A stretch of 64,000 nt of DNA from Paramecium octaurelia (GCA_905182995.1 CAJJDP010000109.1:186001-250000), one strand, 5' to 3'; counted from the stretch's first letter, positions 47,272 through 61,222 are shown. Program-made: numbers and translations. The notes: generated by a model from the sequence alone, not told the origin.

Positions 47272-47466
47272 TGATTGAATTAATTATTAACCAAATATAC
47301 ACAAATTAGTATTTGTAAACATTCGAGTGCGCATAAATTTTACAAATTATTAACAAATGCGTATTTATTAATAAGAAGTGCGCACTTCATTATTTATAAT
47401 TATAATTTAATTAAAAAGGAATGCGTAATTAAATATAAATGCGTACTCATATTATTTTAAAATAAA
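47272..47466 (-). promoter_or_regulatory. INO1 upstream region with repeated TGCG motifs
   Basis: This 195-bp spacer between INO1 and the 3' end of the next gene has five short GC-containing motifs in otherwise A/T DNA: 47327-47334 (GTGCGCAT), 47357-47364 (ATGCGTAT), 47376-47387 (AAGTGCGCACTT, a perfect 12-bp palindrome), 47421-47428 (ATGCGTAA) and 47439-47446 (ATGCGTAC). The regular recurrence suggests binding sites for a transcription factor controlling INO1. The factor is unknown. Confidence 0.5.
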
Positions 47467-49450
47467 TCAATCAAATTCTTCATTTTCATATTCATTTTAT
47501 TATTCTTCGTGATTATTATTCTCATTTTCTTAATTCTAATCTTCTTGCTCATTTTCCTGATGTCCCTCCTATTATTCATCCTGTTCGTTCTACTCATATT
47601 CATCCTATTCATAGTGATCATTCCCTTCTCCATTATCTAATTCTGAACCTTTCTATTAATGATCCTCTTCCTCATTGTAATTTTCATCTTCATTTTCATT
47701 GTAATTCTCATCTTAATTCTCATTTTCATTATAATTTTCATTCTCATCTCCATTTTCCTCTTTATCAAACTCTTGTTATTACTGTCCTTATTGTTAAACA
47801 ATGTGACCCTCATCTCTGAATACAATACCCTGATCTTGTTCTTTCTTTTTCTTTACGGCATTCTCATCTAGCGAATAATCTTGACTCTATTTGTCAAATA
47901 ATTCCTCATCTGATTCTTCTGATATCCTCATATTCTAGTGTCCAGTCATTTGATTTTACTGTGATGGGTCATCTATAGTAAATGGATCATAAGTGTCTAT
48001 TATTGGGATATGTTATAGATCTTCTCCTGATTTCTCAAATAGTTATAGGAAATAGAAGAGATTCTCTGGTTCCTACCAATTTAAAGAAAGGGAGTTAAGC
48101 ATCTTTCGAACATCGGATTTGGTGACTACATCTCCCTTTATTTTTTGCTTGTTCCAAAACTCTTGTATCTTCTTCTCGTTTTGTTTCAGTTAGGCCTTCA
48201 TCTTAATTTGGGCTTATTCAAAATCAAATGTTGGAAAGTTCATGAAAGTCTTGTAATTTCCAATAAGGGATTTCAAATTCTCTACTAACTAATTGCCATG
48301 ACCATTAAGTGAGTTTAATATGGATTGTACTTTGTTTGGATCTGTGTATGCAAAGGGCTCTCTAATTATAATGAGTATAAATTTATTTACTGAGCAAAGA
48401 TATGTCTTAAATCATCGACTTTAACTGTCACATTTTATTCTCGTGCTTATTACTTTAGACCTTCCAGCATTTCAGCGAATTACTCGACTGTAATGCCACG
48501 ATAAATCAATTTGAATCTCAATTCATCTAAAATTAAACTGGGCAATAGGGGTTAACGAGGAGTCGGGTCTTTTTTTGGTTTTGGTTATGGTTATTGGAGA
48601 TGCTGGTATTGAGCCTCCTGCATCTATTTAATGGTTTATTTAAGATTGGTTTTGTCTGTTTATAATTTCTTTATTTGATTTTTTAGATCTTAGATATGTT
48701 TGTCCAAAGTTTATTGTTTCTATTAGTTTAGTTTGTACAATTGCTAAATAAATGTATGGACAAAATACTTGGAGCTATCGCATCATTTCATCTGATTGTT
48801 GACTCTTTTGATTGAGTGCTTTGTTTTCAGCAATCAGATTTTCATTTGTTTTGAGTAGTTTCTAAACTTCACTTTCAAGTTGAAGACTTTGATTGTATTT
48901 ACTATAAATTAGGGGATAAGGATGATGTACCTCAACATAGATTGGAATTATGATTAACTCTCTTCTATAAGTTTACGCATACGCACGGTTTCATCAAAAT
49001 AGGCCTTGCGATCACACTCTAACTCTTGAAATTTGGTGACTTTGGTGTTTTTTTTAAGGTGCTCAACTTAGACTGTACGTTCTTTGAGTGACTATTGGAG
49101 GTCCTTGTTCTGTTTTTTGAGTTGGATGAGTAGTAACTCATTGGCCTTCTTCTTGTTGGGTGTCTACTCGGTCATGTTCTCGCAGAGTCTCTCATAATTG
49201 AGGAGCTCTTTCTGAGCATATGTGGTTGGCTTACCTCGGTCTGTTGGATGCGCGTGCGTAACTTGGTGTTCTCCTCTTTTAGATTGTTGTTTTCGATTTT
49301 GTAATTTTGAAGTTCCATGAAAAGTTTCTCTTTATCTATAAACTTGAACTGTCTCTTGAAATCATCTGCCTCTAGCTTGATCTATTGATTAAAATTCTTT
49401 TATGCCTAAGAATTTTACGTATCGTTGTTATTATTGTTATTAATTTTCAT
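47467..49450 (-). CDS. Coiled-coil protein with helical core domain and acidic Asn/Glu tail
   Basis: Four introns (23, 29, 25 and 29 nt) give 625 residues. Residues 1-~290 are a long coil (FKFIDKEKLFMELQNYKIEN, LIQLKKQNKDLQQSLKERT, LYKLNQQKQQTLDKHIQDL). A folded region follows with two EF-hand-like helix-loop-helix pairs (NVTVKVDDLRHIFAQ; KGDVVTKSDVRKMLNSLSL). The last ~130 residues are Glu, Asn, Asp and Gln repeats (NENEDENYNEEEDHQQ). The calcium-binding loops are not canonical. It is probably a cytoskeletal or basal-body protein; no homologue is named with confidence. It lies 9 bp downstream of the trichocyst matrix gene on the same strand. Confidence 0.78.
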
Positions 49451-49459
49451 TTATATTAA

Positions 49460-50702
49460 TCACTTTAAGTGTTATAAGAACGATTGCTATTCAGGTGTCA
49501 AAGGGCCTTTGCTAAATACATTTTCAGTTTCTCCTAACAAGTCCAATTGGGATTTTCTAAAGTAATTGCGAATGCCATACCTATTCTCAGTTTGTTTTCC
49601 ATAGGATTTGGTCTCATCTCTTTGAATGTTCAACCAGTCAGCCTTTTCATTCTGTTTGTTAACGACCATCTATTCAAAATACATTAAGTAATATACTTAA
49701 GCTTGGGTGGCAATGTCATTCTACAATTCCAAGAGGGATTGTTCCAATCTCAAGATCTGAGCATGTAAGTAGGCAACAGCACCTTCCAATGATTGATTGG
49801 CTATTTCCAATCGAGCACTGTATAGTAATGAAAATGAATGAATACATGGCTTATTAAAATGCTGCTTCTCTGGCATCGTCAGCTTCCATTTCTTGTTTCT
49901 ATCTAAAATGATGTCGAATATAATTTGTACAGTTAGAATAGACTATCAGCCAAATCTTCAATGACTTGGACTACTCTCTCTAATGCAGATTGATCAGATT
50001 TTAGGGTTGAATCCTGAGCCATAGCAAGGGACAAGGAAACCAAGGAGTTGAAACCTCTTCTGTCTGGGAATCTCTGAACGAATTTCTTGTGATGATGTTC
50101 GATATCTGCAAAGATCTCTTATTGAGTGAAGACAGACCCAGTTTTAATTTATTGGATCAGTTTCTTGCCTTAATTCAATGCAGCCAACAAACCCACGATT
50201 TCAGTTCTTCTTTAATCATAGGCTTTCTTGCTCTCCTCTCTTTCAGCAGTAAGTGCAGCAATACGATCTAAATTTCTTTGTTTTTCAGCAAATTTGGTTT
50301 CGCCTTGTGCCCTCTTATCATTAAGTTCTTCCTCCTTCAAAGGAACTAGTGGGAAATAGGATAATAAGTGTACGCTATGCCTCATCTTGTGCCTTTTATT
50401 ATTTAGCTTTAGCGAGAGCTTAATCAGCTTCGGTAATGTATTATGCGATTTGTCCATTTCTATTTTGTAAGTAGTTGGTGTGTTCAGTTTGTGCTGCATT
50501 AATGTCCACTTGTAATTGTCTAATGAATTACAACACACGTTCGACATTGTTTCTGGGGATTGAATATAAATACGTACTCTTGCACTTGAATTGTTTGTAA
50601 GATTGTCCTTCCGAAGTCAGATTGACTGAGCTTGTTGAAAAAGTCAATCCTTTAATCTGCAAATGTGAGAGTCACAATGCAAAGCAATACAAGCAATTTC
50701 AT
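49460..50702 (-). CDS. Trichocyst matrix protein (TMP family)
   Basis: Five introns of 25-28 nt give 368 residues, the normal TMP precursor size. The signal peptide MKLLVLLCIVTLTFADQ is followed by VERVLQFIRQLQVDINAAQT, AQGETKFAEKQRNLDRIAAL, an EEL/KAYDQRRTEIVGLLAALN block, the typical VQRFPDRRGFNSLVSLSLAM and heptad coils with SLLELQNDIATQAQ. TMP precursors are cleaved after sorting to dense-core secretory granules and crystallise into the expandable core of the trichocyst. This gene is the strongest family-level pointer to Paramecium. Confidence 0.9.
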
Positions 50703-50733
50703 TAATTAAAATAAAAAAACGGGTTAAAGAAAA

Positions 50734-51607
50734 TCATTAATCTAAAAGCAACAACTCGGCTTGATATTGAGCAATCTGTGTAAGCAACCATTCGCAGGGG
50801 TATTGTTTTTTCAAAGTCCAATACACTTGAGCACATAAATTCAGCTTGATTTGAAGATTCGTCCTTCTATCCATGTTTAATTATTAATCGAATAGTAGAT
50901 CAAATTTATCAGGTTCATCAATCAATATGTTGATTTTCGTTGTTTTTGATGTCTGTACCTTGATCTAATAGACATTAGGAAATTGAAGTCTTTTCTTACT
51001 CTTCTGGTTACTCTCAACCTCATTGAGTGAACTCGCATTCGTGGTTTATGAAGAATTTGGAGGAGACACTTCCAATTTCTTAGAAATCATGCTCATCTAA
51101 TTTGAAGTGTTCACTTAATTCAAAGAATTGAATTAAATTTTTATCACTTTTTTCATATGAATCTTTATTGATTAAGCAGCCCTGCTAATTTTGAGTAGGA
51201 TATCTAAAAGATGAAACAATCGTAAAATGAGGATTATAGCGTAGATAGTATCTGTCATAGGAAACATATCCATAACGATCATTGCATCAAAGCACATGAA
51301 GCAACCGTATATGAAGTGATAAGAATCATTTGAATTACGAAAGTGTCTCACCATATTCGGAGTCAGTAAGGAGGCCACAACATATCTGACAATCTAGGAA
51401 CTTATGTACATCCTAATGTACCTTAGTATCAACCCCAAAGTTGTAATTGCATTCCCGAACGAGTGACATACGTAAGAGACCTGGAGACATCACTTTTTGT
51501 GGCAATTTCAATCTGGAGTACAATAGGACATTCAGAGCCAGCTCAACACTTCCCCATACAAATTCAGCCAAATTTCCTGTGATCATAGATCCGTTTTAAA
51601 ATAACAT
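50734..51607 (-). CDS. Unrecognised membrane-associated protein, 281 aa
   Basis: A 28-nt intron (51394-51421) gives 281 residues. The N-terminal half has amphipathic and hydrophobic helices (AEFVWGSVELALNVLLYS, IYGCFMCFDAMIVMDMF, IYAIILILRLFHLLDILL); the C-terminal half is basic and Ser-rich, then helical (RRTNLQIKLNLCAQVYWTLK). Two to three helices are long enough for membranes, with a layout vaguely like peroxisomal PEX11 proteins, but the match is too weak to name. It begins 34 bp downstream of the PI4-kinase stop, and ends 31 bp upstream of the TMP start. Confidence 0.65.
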
Positions 51608-51641
51608 AATTATATATATATACACTATGTATTATTTAATA

Positions 51642-54600
51642 TCATCTTGATATCCCATTTTAATAGTACTAAATGTTATCATACCATCTCGTCGTTATCT
51701 TATCATTCGCGTCCTCAATAATACTCTACATATACTTCGCAGCAGCCAGGTCATTCTTCTTTAACTAAAATTATTCAAATTTAGATATACTTAAAATCTC
51801 TCTGTGAAATTCTTCATCGAATCCTTCATAAAGCATCCCAATCCAGAATTAGTCATCAGAGTCACCAAATAATAGAAATGCTCATAGTAATGTCGAATGG
51901 CTAAAAAGGCTCTCACTGTTAGATCCACATAGTAATTAAACGCCTAAGATTTTGATATGTATTGGATACCTCTCCACCCATAATTTGACTCATCTCTTTG
52001 GTCAGTTTGAAATTGGCAGATTCAAATTTAAGATTCCCTCCAGGACTAATATCAAAGATGAATCCAAAATCAATGTGAATCAAGTGTCCCTTATCACTGA
52101 TCAAAATGTTGCCATTGTGTCTATCCTTGATTTGCAAAATGTAACTGATAATACTGTAAGCTGCTTGACTCTTAATGAAGTTCTCTCTTGCTATTTGAAA
52201 TTACAATGAGTCCTCTGCTCCAAATTTGTTAATGAAATACTCATATAAAGTACATCGATTAGTCTTACCTAGTTGATCCCTAGAGATAGTATTAGGTACA
52301 ACTTCGATGATTCCTCCCACATTGAGAGATTTGCCTGTTCGATTTGAAATGGTCTTGTAAGGAAAGACATGTAAATCCAATCCACACCTTTCAAACACAC
52401 CCTTAAACATACTGATTATTTATAAGGCCAAGTTGTCTTGTCTGATATCATCAAATACTTTGAAGATGCATGACTTGATTTCCTATTGTTAATCAGGATT
52501 GTTATAATTGGTAGTTTGTTTCTTAAGACTTCCTCTGGGAGTAGGTTATTTAACACTGTGTTTCTCAAAGGATTGTGATTACTTGTGAATGCGAGAATCC
52601 TTGTAATTGGATTGCATACTTTGACTCATTATTTAGTTTTGTCCATTACTGATTAATGGTCTTACCAACTCGTTTATGAACAATTATCCTTTCTCTTCAT
52701 CATCGGGCAAAGGATCTTACTCAAAGATGATCAACATTTTTTAGATATCCTCTTCCTTTAATTATTTGGTCAATTCAATTTCCAAAGCCTTACCAAACTC
52801 CCTTTTCTCTTTCAATTTCCTTTCAAAATACTTATCAGGTCCCTCGTATTTCCTACAAAGGAAACTAACCAAAATTGGACACTTAGCTGCACTCTGCATA
52901 GGTGTTCCTGAATCTAATTTAATCGAAGTTATTTGATATCGAGGATTAGTTGGCATGTAAATATCCTATGTTAATACTATTTCTCTGAGTTTCTTGGCAA
53001 TAATCTCCCTCTTCTCAGGTTTACTCATCTGAGGTCTCAATTACCCAGAGATCGCAGTCACACTCTCGTAGAATGTATCCACCTTCTTAAAGAAGGAAGT
53101 CTATTCAGAATCCATATTCCGTATGATTTTAGAGATGATGAATGGTGCCACCTTACTTATTTGATACTATTTCCTTTGAATACGACCTTGGTTCAACAAA
53201 TCCCTTACAAATTATTAATATTCAGGTGTTCTTAATATATTTTGATGTTGACTCTTATTCTTAGGGGAAGGAGGTCTCTTGTGATCAACGTCTATCTTAC
53301 TCTCCACCCTTGCTAACCACAAAAGTTGATGGGCGAATAAGACTGATTACTGAGCATACTCTATGAGGAATGTCTTTATCAACTATCCAGATTTACTGGC
53401 TAGGGATTGTAAGATCTATGACAAGTAAAATATAATTTGTTCACTGTGTAATCTCTTCATGATCTTAGAAAAACACAATTGAACATCAGGATAGTTTTCA
53501 AATTGATCTGTTATGTATTTTAGTAGTAATTATATATGAGGTGGTTTCCAATACAACAGTATTTTGGTGTAATTCTCTATTTATGACATATTGTGAGTGA
53601 CAATGATGTCGAAGAAATGGGAACAATCATAGTAATTCTGAATGTTCGATGAGATCTTCTGTCCCAGAAACTTGTATAAGACATCATTCAATTATAGTTC
53701 TGTCTACATTATGGGATATAGTTTTTTCAATATATAGTAAGCCAAATTTAAATTCTTGTCTGGAATTTCATTTAATATCTATTGAATGAAGTTGTCACTC
53801 AACTTATTTTGAGTCATTAAACTATAGTCAGTCTGCAATTCCTCTTATAAACGTGATGCAAACGCCTTGATCTTATCAATCTCATCACACAATAAGAAAT
53901 ACAAGGCCTTCCTCAAATAATAAGGTCTAACTTCTAATGGTCTTTGTTCCTACAACTTTTGAAGTGAGATGGCGTAAGTCTGTTGTCCATTGTAAGCAAT
54001 TTCAGCTTGCAATTTTCGATATATCTAGGATGTATTGCCTTACATCAAAATGGAAGCTCTGGCTTGTCCTTCCTTGGGATTGGTAGTCATCTTAATTTAT
54101 CGATGACTCTTAAAAATGACAGAATTAAATCTTTTTTTGACTCTCTTCATTTTTGGTATTTTTGAATCCTCATTCAATTCATTTAACTTGTCTTTAGCCA
54201 AGTATTTACACACTATACAATATAACTAATATCTTTTAATCAATCTAGATTGATTCTGACATTAAATGAAGAGTGGTTCATGATATAAGTTGATATTCTT
54301 GGCAAAATGACTCAATCCAAATTTGAGAGTCTTGTAATAGAAGGATTCGATGTTAAATTTAACAGCCAGATTTTATTACATTAACATAGAATGTAATTGA
54401 TTATTCTATCCAATTTTCACTTCATAATCCTGAGTGTCCTTGAATTTCTCCTTAAACTCCTTCATTAATTGAATGATCTCTATTGACCCCTTAAGAACTT
54501 GACACACATTCTCTAATGGTATAAATTCAACCAATTTACGATCAGTCATAAAGTTATGTTTCAATATATTAGCAATAATTGATAGTTTAACATTTTTGAC

Positions 54601-57600
54601 TAAATGTATTTACATGTTATCATTTAAGAATCTTATGAGTATCAGATGCAATTTGCATAAGCATTACCACCTGATTTCATAATATCCAATCTAAGCCAAA
54701 TTGATAAAATTAATGTAGGGTTCATCCAATTTGTTTAAATAGAAATCAGTGAATTCTTCAGCTTCCAAGTCTTGGAGTTAGTTAAAATAATTGATCTTAA
54801 TTTAAAATATATCCTAAGAACTTATTTTTTTATCATACTTCAAGTTACCTAAATTATTGATTTGATATATGATATAATGAAGCATCTCTCCAAGAAGGAA
54901 AAAGAATGTTGAATCAAAGTAATTCTAAGAGATTGAATGTAGAAATGGTATCAATCTCATTAGAATGTATTTTAACAATTACGGTTACAAGTAGAATTTA
55001 CAAATATCTAAGAGTTTAGTTAAGATTTGGGTTTTGATCTAAGCACCTGAATGTATTATCACACTCTTCAATTAAGTGACATGTTGTAACATCTCCCTCA
55101 CAATTTCTTGTTTTGCCTTTTTGTAATTGCTCTCACGAACATTGATTCTTAATTGTTACATGCGTCCCTTCAACTTAGAAGCCACTTACGATTTATTGTT
55201 GTAAATAAAGTGGATTATATTCAATTCTTAACAACACTTCTGAATGTCCTTCAACACTTACACATAGTTTATTTATAGTAAATCTTCAGCATGGAAATCA
55301 AATTCGATTTCATTTTTGATTGAATAGTTAATTAATTTAAGGATCTCTTGAGCACTAGCATATGGGATCCTTTATTCAATGTTTATCTTTTGCAATCTCA
55401 ACAATCCCTTATCAGATAGAAACATGGACATGTCAGATGAACTGATTCTTGTATCGAATTCGACTTCCTTCACCAACCAGAAATAAGGATTATATCGATC
55501 TGCTTAATCTTTGAATGTCTCAATAGCTTCTTTATCAACCTTAAAACTGTTGACTAAAAATTTCAAGAATTTATATCCGAAAGGCAACTCAGACAACAAA
55601 GATGTTTCCTACCTTATCAAATGTAAGCAAAACACTTTAACAAAGTTATGGTCTATGTATAACCCTCTAAAGATTAATTTGAGCATGCAATTCATCAAGA
55701 ACACTATGTTCTAAGTCAGTATTTTCTAATCCGTATTCAACATCACTTTCTAATCATTAAATACTTATTTCGACTTTGAGTCATATTCTCTCCCAATCTT
55801 CTATGATATCACAGTCAATAAATAAGAACATACTTTGATCACTTCTGGAGAAAAACAAACAAAAGGGAAATTACGAATAAAATCAATTACCATATCACTT
55901 GCATATTCAGACAGTGTCTTCTCTATCGAACATGATTGTTATAACAGATACACAAAATCTTTGCATATGATTTCCTTTGTTAAGGTTCCTTTGCTATTTA
56001 ATAGAAAAGAATTGTATTGAACTGCAGCTCTAGTGATTGATTCCTTCAAAAGAGACTGGAATTTAACTTGTTTATTTAATTAATTTCGCAACTATTAATG
56101 TGTTAATTTTATCCCATTGATTTCCTTATTTTATAATAGTTCCTCTTCATCATTTGTTTGCTTTAAAAAGTTGAACAACTTCATTATATAGGAGTACTGT
56201 TATTTCTATAATTGCTTGATGTCTTGAATGATATTGGCTTAGCATCTTTGAAGGATATCATTCAATGTCACTATGTACACTAGATCTTGAGGTTCTAAAT
56301 GTTTATCCTTCAACTCTTTTTTCTTAATTCTGAATAGGATCTTCATCTGTCTTGCCAAACTATTAAAATAAAAGAAATTGTAAGTGAAAGTATCTTTGTT
56401 TTCAACTAATTTCATAATAATTTTTAAATCAAGCAAAGACGTTTTTGAACCTGCTAATAGATTTGGAGTTTGAAATGCAATCAAATTTAAGGGCAACCAC
56501 ATAGTTTTATACAATTCCCTCAGTGGTTAGATTTATTCATTCAAGAGCTTACCCTCCTCATTTGTGAGTTATTCTTTCTACCCATCCTTCTTTGATAAGA
56601 AAAATGAGGGGTTATTCAAAGTAATATAAATCCAAAACTCTGATATTAACTATTAAGCCTTTAACCTTTAAGCAATAACCTGCGATGAGTCATTGAATAT
56701 CTGACTGCATTTAGATAACAAAGGTATTATTTGGAAGACCCTCTTATAATCTATGACTTTCTTCTCAAGAATTGATCCAATAGATAAATTTTGGTAATTT
56801 TAACCTTGTGCCTTCTAAACCAATTATCTGAAGAGAGACAACGATCGCATTCCTTCCTATGTACCTTTACATTATTCTACTTGAGTAAGGAATTCCTCTT
56901 CAATTTTCAATAATTGCTAATTCACAACAGTCATTATTTCAATAAAAAATTATACCTGCTCTTATGTATCACATAGGAAATAATTTGTATAAATCTTCTC
57001 AGCAATATAATCCAGAACATTCTATTGAATTTTTGATTGAGAGAAGAGGTCATCTCCATCGAAAAATAATTGAATTGATTTTGATAGTTCTTTCAGAGCC
57101 TTTTCTCTAAATGATTTTTCCTTCAAATTGGCCAACAAATTTAGATAGAATTGATACAATCTCTTGATCATGTATTACATCACCATAATGTTTGGTTTAT
57201 CTTATTTATTCTACTACAACAGAACTTATTGTATAATTTAATACAGATTCAATTTTGGCTGAACCAAATCTATTATGGCATTGCTACTGAATGATACTTC
57301 CTGCTGCTTGTCTCTTAAAAGGAAAGTGTTAGCCAATCTTAGGAATGAGATTCTTCTCAACAATTGTTCCTCTTTTGCATTACTATTGTAATTTAGCTTT
57401 ATCAATTATGACATTTATTTGAAATAATCCTATTGAACAAATTCGGCTCTATTTTCAAAAAAGGAATTCCAGAGCTATACAATTTAATGAATCTTTCTCT
57501 CATTCATCACTTTATTTTGATTTTCCTCATGATAAAAGGATTACACAAATACTTGTTGGATGGATTTCAATATGTAATTCAGTTTCTATTCAATTAGGAA

Positions 57601-58734
57601 TAGTTCTTAGAGCAATTAATGATCAATGATCTATTACAATTACTGTTTTTAAATGAGTACTTTAGACAAGAAACTACCGAAATTGTAATGTAATTCATGC
57701 ATAATAAAATAGAAATTGATTGAATACAATACATCAAAGCCCAAGTATTTAAAGTATTTTAATCCTTAGCAGAATTCATAGATTTATGGAATGCTGGCCT
57801 TATGTAAATTATTGGCCACCACTTCAAACATCTCCTTAATAAAGGATTGAACCTTGTTTTTTTGGATGAGATCCAATTGCCATCCTCCAAATTCATCTCT
57901 TTGTTGTTTGAGTAGTTTAATGATAAATTGCAAAAAGATGGGGGAGGTGCTAATTTCAAAATACTTCAATGATTTCTGGAAGTACAGAAAAGCATACTAA
58001 TGTAGTTATTCCAATTTGATTTGATTATTAATTGTAATTGAATTGATGATCATGATTAAACTATAAGTAGACTTAATCTAGGTGTAAATTGATTCTAAAT
58101 TTGAGGAATTATTAAAAGCTTCTTCATCCTTCTCTTTGATTTTCTCAATATTATCCATGAATGTTTAACAGTTGGCAGGATCCAATAATTTATAGTGGAC
58201 TGATTTAGCCACATTTTCAATGATGATGGTGTTATTACTCTGTATATTTTCATTGGTACCGTAGACTCTTAGGTGAATGAATTTGGCAACATATTTGTTA
58301 CATAATTCAATTAGTGATTAAGATGCTATTTGTTACCCATTGATTTCAGATATGTTCAATATCTGATTGATCGAACCATAACTGTCAACATTGGATTACA
58401 TTTGCATAGCAATAGAATGTGTGACAACTTTGACCATAGTGCGAACATTTCTTATGAAAGTGTTACCTCTTTAGAATTGATAGATAATTATAATTACCCT
58501 AATTAGCATTCTTGCAATTGTTGTAGAGTACTTTAGAACTACTCCAATACATCTTTGCGGACGATGTCCTCACTCTGTAACAATAATTCAAGTAATTTCT
58601 AAAATCATTTTTGTACATACTTAATCAAAGTATTTGTCCTACAATGTTCTGATGCTGAGAATGGTTTCTTTGTTGAGTACAAAATATTGAGATTGCATAT
58701 ATTGATATACATCTCTTAACTCTGTTATAAACAT
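51642..58734 (-). CDS. PI4KA: Phosphatidylinositol 4-kinase III alpha (PI4KA/STT4 type)
   Basis: An open frame of about 7.1 kb with short introns (22 nt near the start, 27 and 26 nt near the 3' end, others not mapped) codes for roughly 2300 residues, PI4KA size. The N-terminal ~1600 residues are helical solenoid. Near 52900 is [20 protein letters not shown]...[10 protein letters not shown], the segment that marks PI4KA just before the catalytic core. The kinase domain has [14 protein letters not shown]-like DRHNGNILI (catalytic loop), [17 protein letters not shown] (activation segment) and [14 protein letters not shown]. The C-terminus is WYDNIQYYQNGISR. It makes PI4P at the plasma membrane. 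No PH domain needed for identification was checked. Confidence 0.9.
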
Positions 58735-58760
58735 TAATTAAATAATAAATTTAGAGTAAT

Positions 58761-61222
58761 TCATTTATGTAGTGGAAACATTTAAACAATTAAATCATGG
58801 AGGTTCTTTGCATCCAATGGTTTTGTGAGAAAGTAATCCATTCCAGAATTGAATGACTGTATTTTAGTATCAAGATCAGTGAATCCAGTATTGGCGACAC
58901 ACCATGCCCTTCTGATAGTCTTGTTCTAAATGAGACTCTTGATTTCCTTGACTGTCTGGTATCCATTCAAAATGGGCATATTGATGTCTATGAAAATGAG
59001 ACTGTAATATTTGTTCTAACAGATGTGACACCCTATTTCCAATTTCTACATAATCTTATTAAGTGCCTCTTTTCCATTGTACGCATAATCACATTTAGCT
59101 CTGTGCTTCTACATCAAGAGCTATAGACTCAAAATGTTAAAGTACTCGTCATCAACAATCAACACTCTTGAACAACAATTACTTTATATGGAGCATTCAA
59201 TAATTTCATACTGAAATTTGGGATTCATATTTCGTGGCTCCTGAACAATCACGAATTCATCCTCACTAATGGGTATGGATCCTTGATCCTAGACCAGCAA
59301 TAATTTGGGTTATTTTAGAACATTATCATCATCCACAATGGAACTCTTGAAATTTATTTAATCGCTGCTTTTATTAATGGATGGAAGTATAAATTTAACT
59401 GAATTACTGAATGGAGACTCAATGTATGAATTACCAGAAATAAGTCTAATGATGGATTTGCTGGATCTGAGTTCTACTGATTTCTTGTTATCGTAATTGC
59501 TCATCTCATGTAGATGGTTCTTGATCAAGAATGTAAAAGTGGTTCCTTTTCCCTTCTGATCGCACAGTATTGGGAGGTTTTGGCCATTCAATCTCTTCAC
59601 TATACTATTTGAAATGCCAATTCCCAAGCCACTTCCAACTGAATGAGGTGAAATCTAAACGAATTGATTTTTGCCTATGAGAATATTCTACATTCTGGCC
59701 ATCTCCTCTTCAGACTATATTGAATAATTAACATTAAAATACTAATCCAGGTCCAGAATCTTAGATGGCTATTTAACATTGTGATCTGCTGCTTTCAATT
59801 TTAATGCGTATTGTACCATTTCTGGTTGTGAATTTAACAGCATTATGCAAAAATTGAAAATACACTTATCGAAATCTTTGTCTATCATTGATAATATTTG
59901 AGTTGATCACTTAATAATCATGTACTACATTGATCTATTTATTTTTAATGGTATCAATCATTAGATTCTCAATTTACTTGACTTCCTCATTGATGTTGAA
60001 TTCCTCTAATTTTAGATTGAATTATTACAAACTTATTAAATTGTAATCTCTTATATTACTTACAATTAAGCCCAGTTGTTCACTATTGATTTTTAGTGAC
60101 TAAATGTACTTCTGCTTCACAAATTCAGGAACCTCATCATCATGCAAAGCCAAACTTGAGAATACCATAATACTATTTAGATTGGTGCCTAGTTCATGAG
60201 ACAGAGATCTACTGATGTCCATCAATACTTGATTGTTGCTGTCATCTTATAATCTCTTGATCAACAATTGACTTAAATAGGAAAATGAAACAATGAAGTT
60301 ACAACCTTCATCCCGTTGAAATGGCATTAAATTTAATGTTACATTCTCCAAATCAAAAACTTGACTCTTGGAAATTATGAATGATGCAAATTGTGTCTTC
60401 AAATTGTCTTTGAATTTCAACATGAATTCTTTGATGCTGTATATTTGTTCACTCTCCCCAAAGTTTGAAGAAATCACTTGCAAGTACATAAATTATTCTA
60501 TTAAAATATTGTTGTTGGGAGAAGATTCGTTTAGCCAATGAATTTTCAGATCAAAATTACTCTCCACTATCTCCAAATCCTCCTTAAAAATAATGAAATT
60601 ATTATATTAGAATAATTTCTGAAGGTTTGATCTAGGTGACTGACAAGGAGTAGACTCGTAATCTTATTTCAACTTGTGATTGGCAATCATATCCATTATC
60701 ACTTGATTCTGGATTAAATTGTGTTGTCTATGCCCTGAACACTTCTGAGTCATTATCTTACAAAATTGGATCAAAAATAAAAAGGCGATCCCTATTTCTA
60801 TTCCCAATATTGCTCTATTCTCCATGACAATCCACTCCTAGTTGAAAATATTCAGTATTAATCCGAACATTCCAATCAATTCATATAAAAACATGTGATC
60901 AAAAATACTCTTGCTTCTCAAGGCTTAACACATTATTCCCTAAACCAAGAAACTCACTCCACCTGAATACCCCAAAAACCAAATCCCCAAATATTTGCAA
61001 CAAAAACTCAAGTATATCGCAATTACCTTAAGGTTGTTATTCTCCAATCTCGAACTTCCCAACAAATCAAGCAATATTGACAATCCCAACAACATCCCCA
61101 CAGCCATCAAATTCTAATTCTCTTTTATCATTATAATCAAAATTACAAATATAACAGATGTACACACTCAGTCCGGTTATAAGTACATTACTCACTAACT
61201 GAATGCTCATTGCGAATTCCAT
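58761..61222 (-). CDS. Membrane-bound hybrid histidine kinase with receiver domain
   Basis: Introns of 25 nt (61122-61146) and 28 nt (59715-59742) give 802 residues. Residues 1-~190 contain about six hydrophobic helices (MSIQLVSNVLITGLSVYICY, AVGMLLGLSILLDLL). A linker leads to the dimerisation helix with H-box SRSLSHELGTNLNS, N-box FLHNAVKFT, and G-boxes DSGPGLSEEEM and GSGLGIGISNSIVKRL. The C-terminal receiver has RVLIVDDEYFN (acidic pocket), IFIDINMPILNGY (phospho-acceptor Asp) and FLTKPLDAK (Lys). All key residues are present, so autophosphorylation and internal phosphotransfer are expected; a separate HPt partner is needed. The stop is 26 bp from the PI4KA start on the same strand. Confidence 0.9.

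Noticed and set aside
47659-47871. Plus-strand frame of almost only Ile, Leu and Phe
   Set aside because: It is the antisense of the acidic Asn/Glu tail of the coiled-coil gene; the minus-strand gene is clearly coding.
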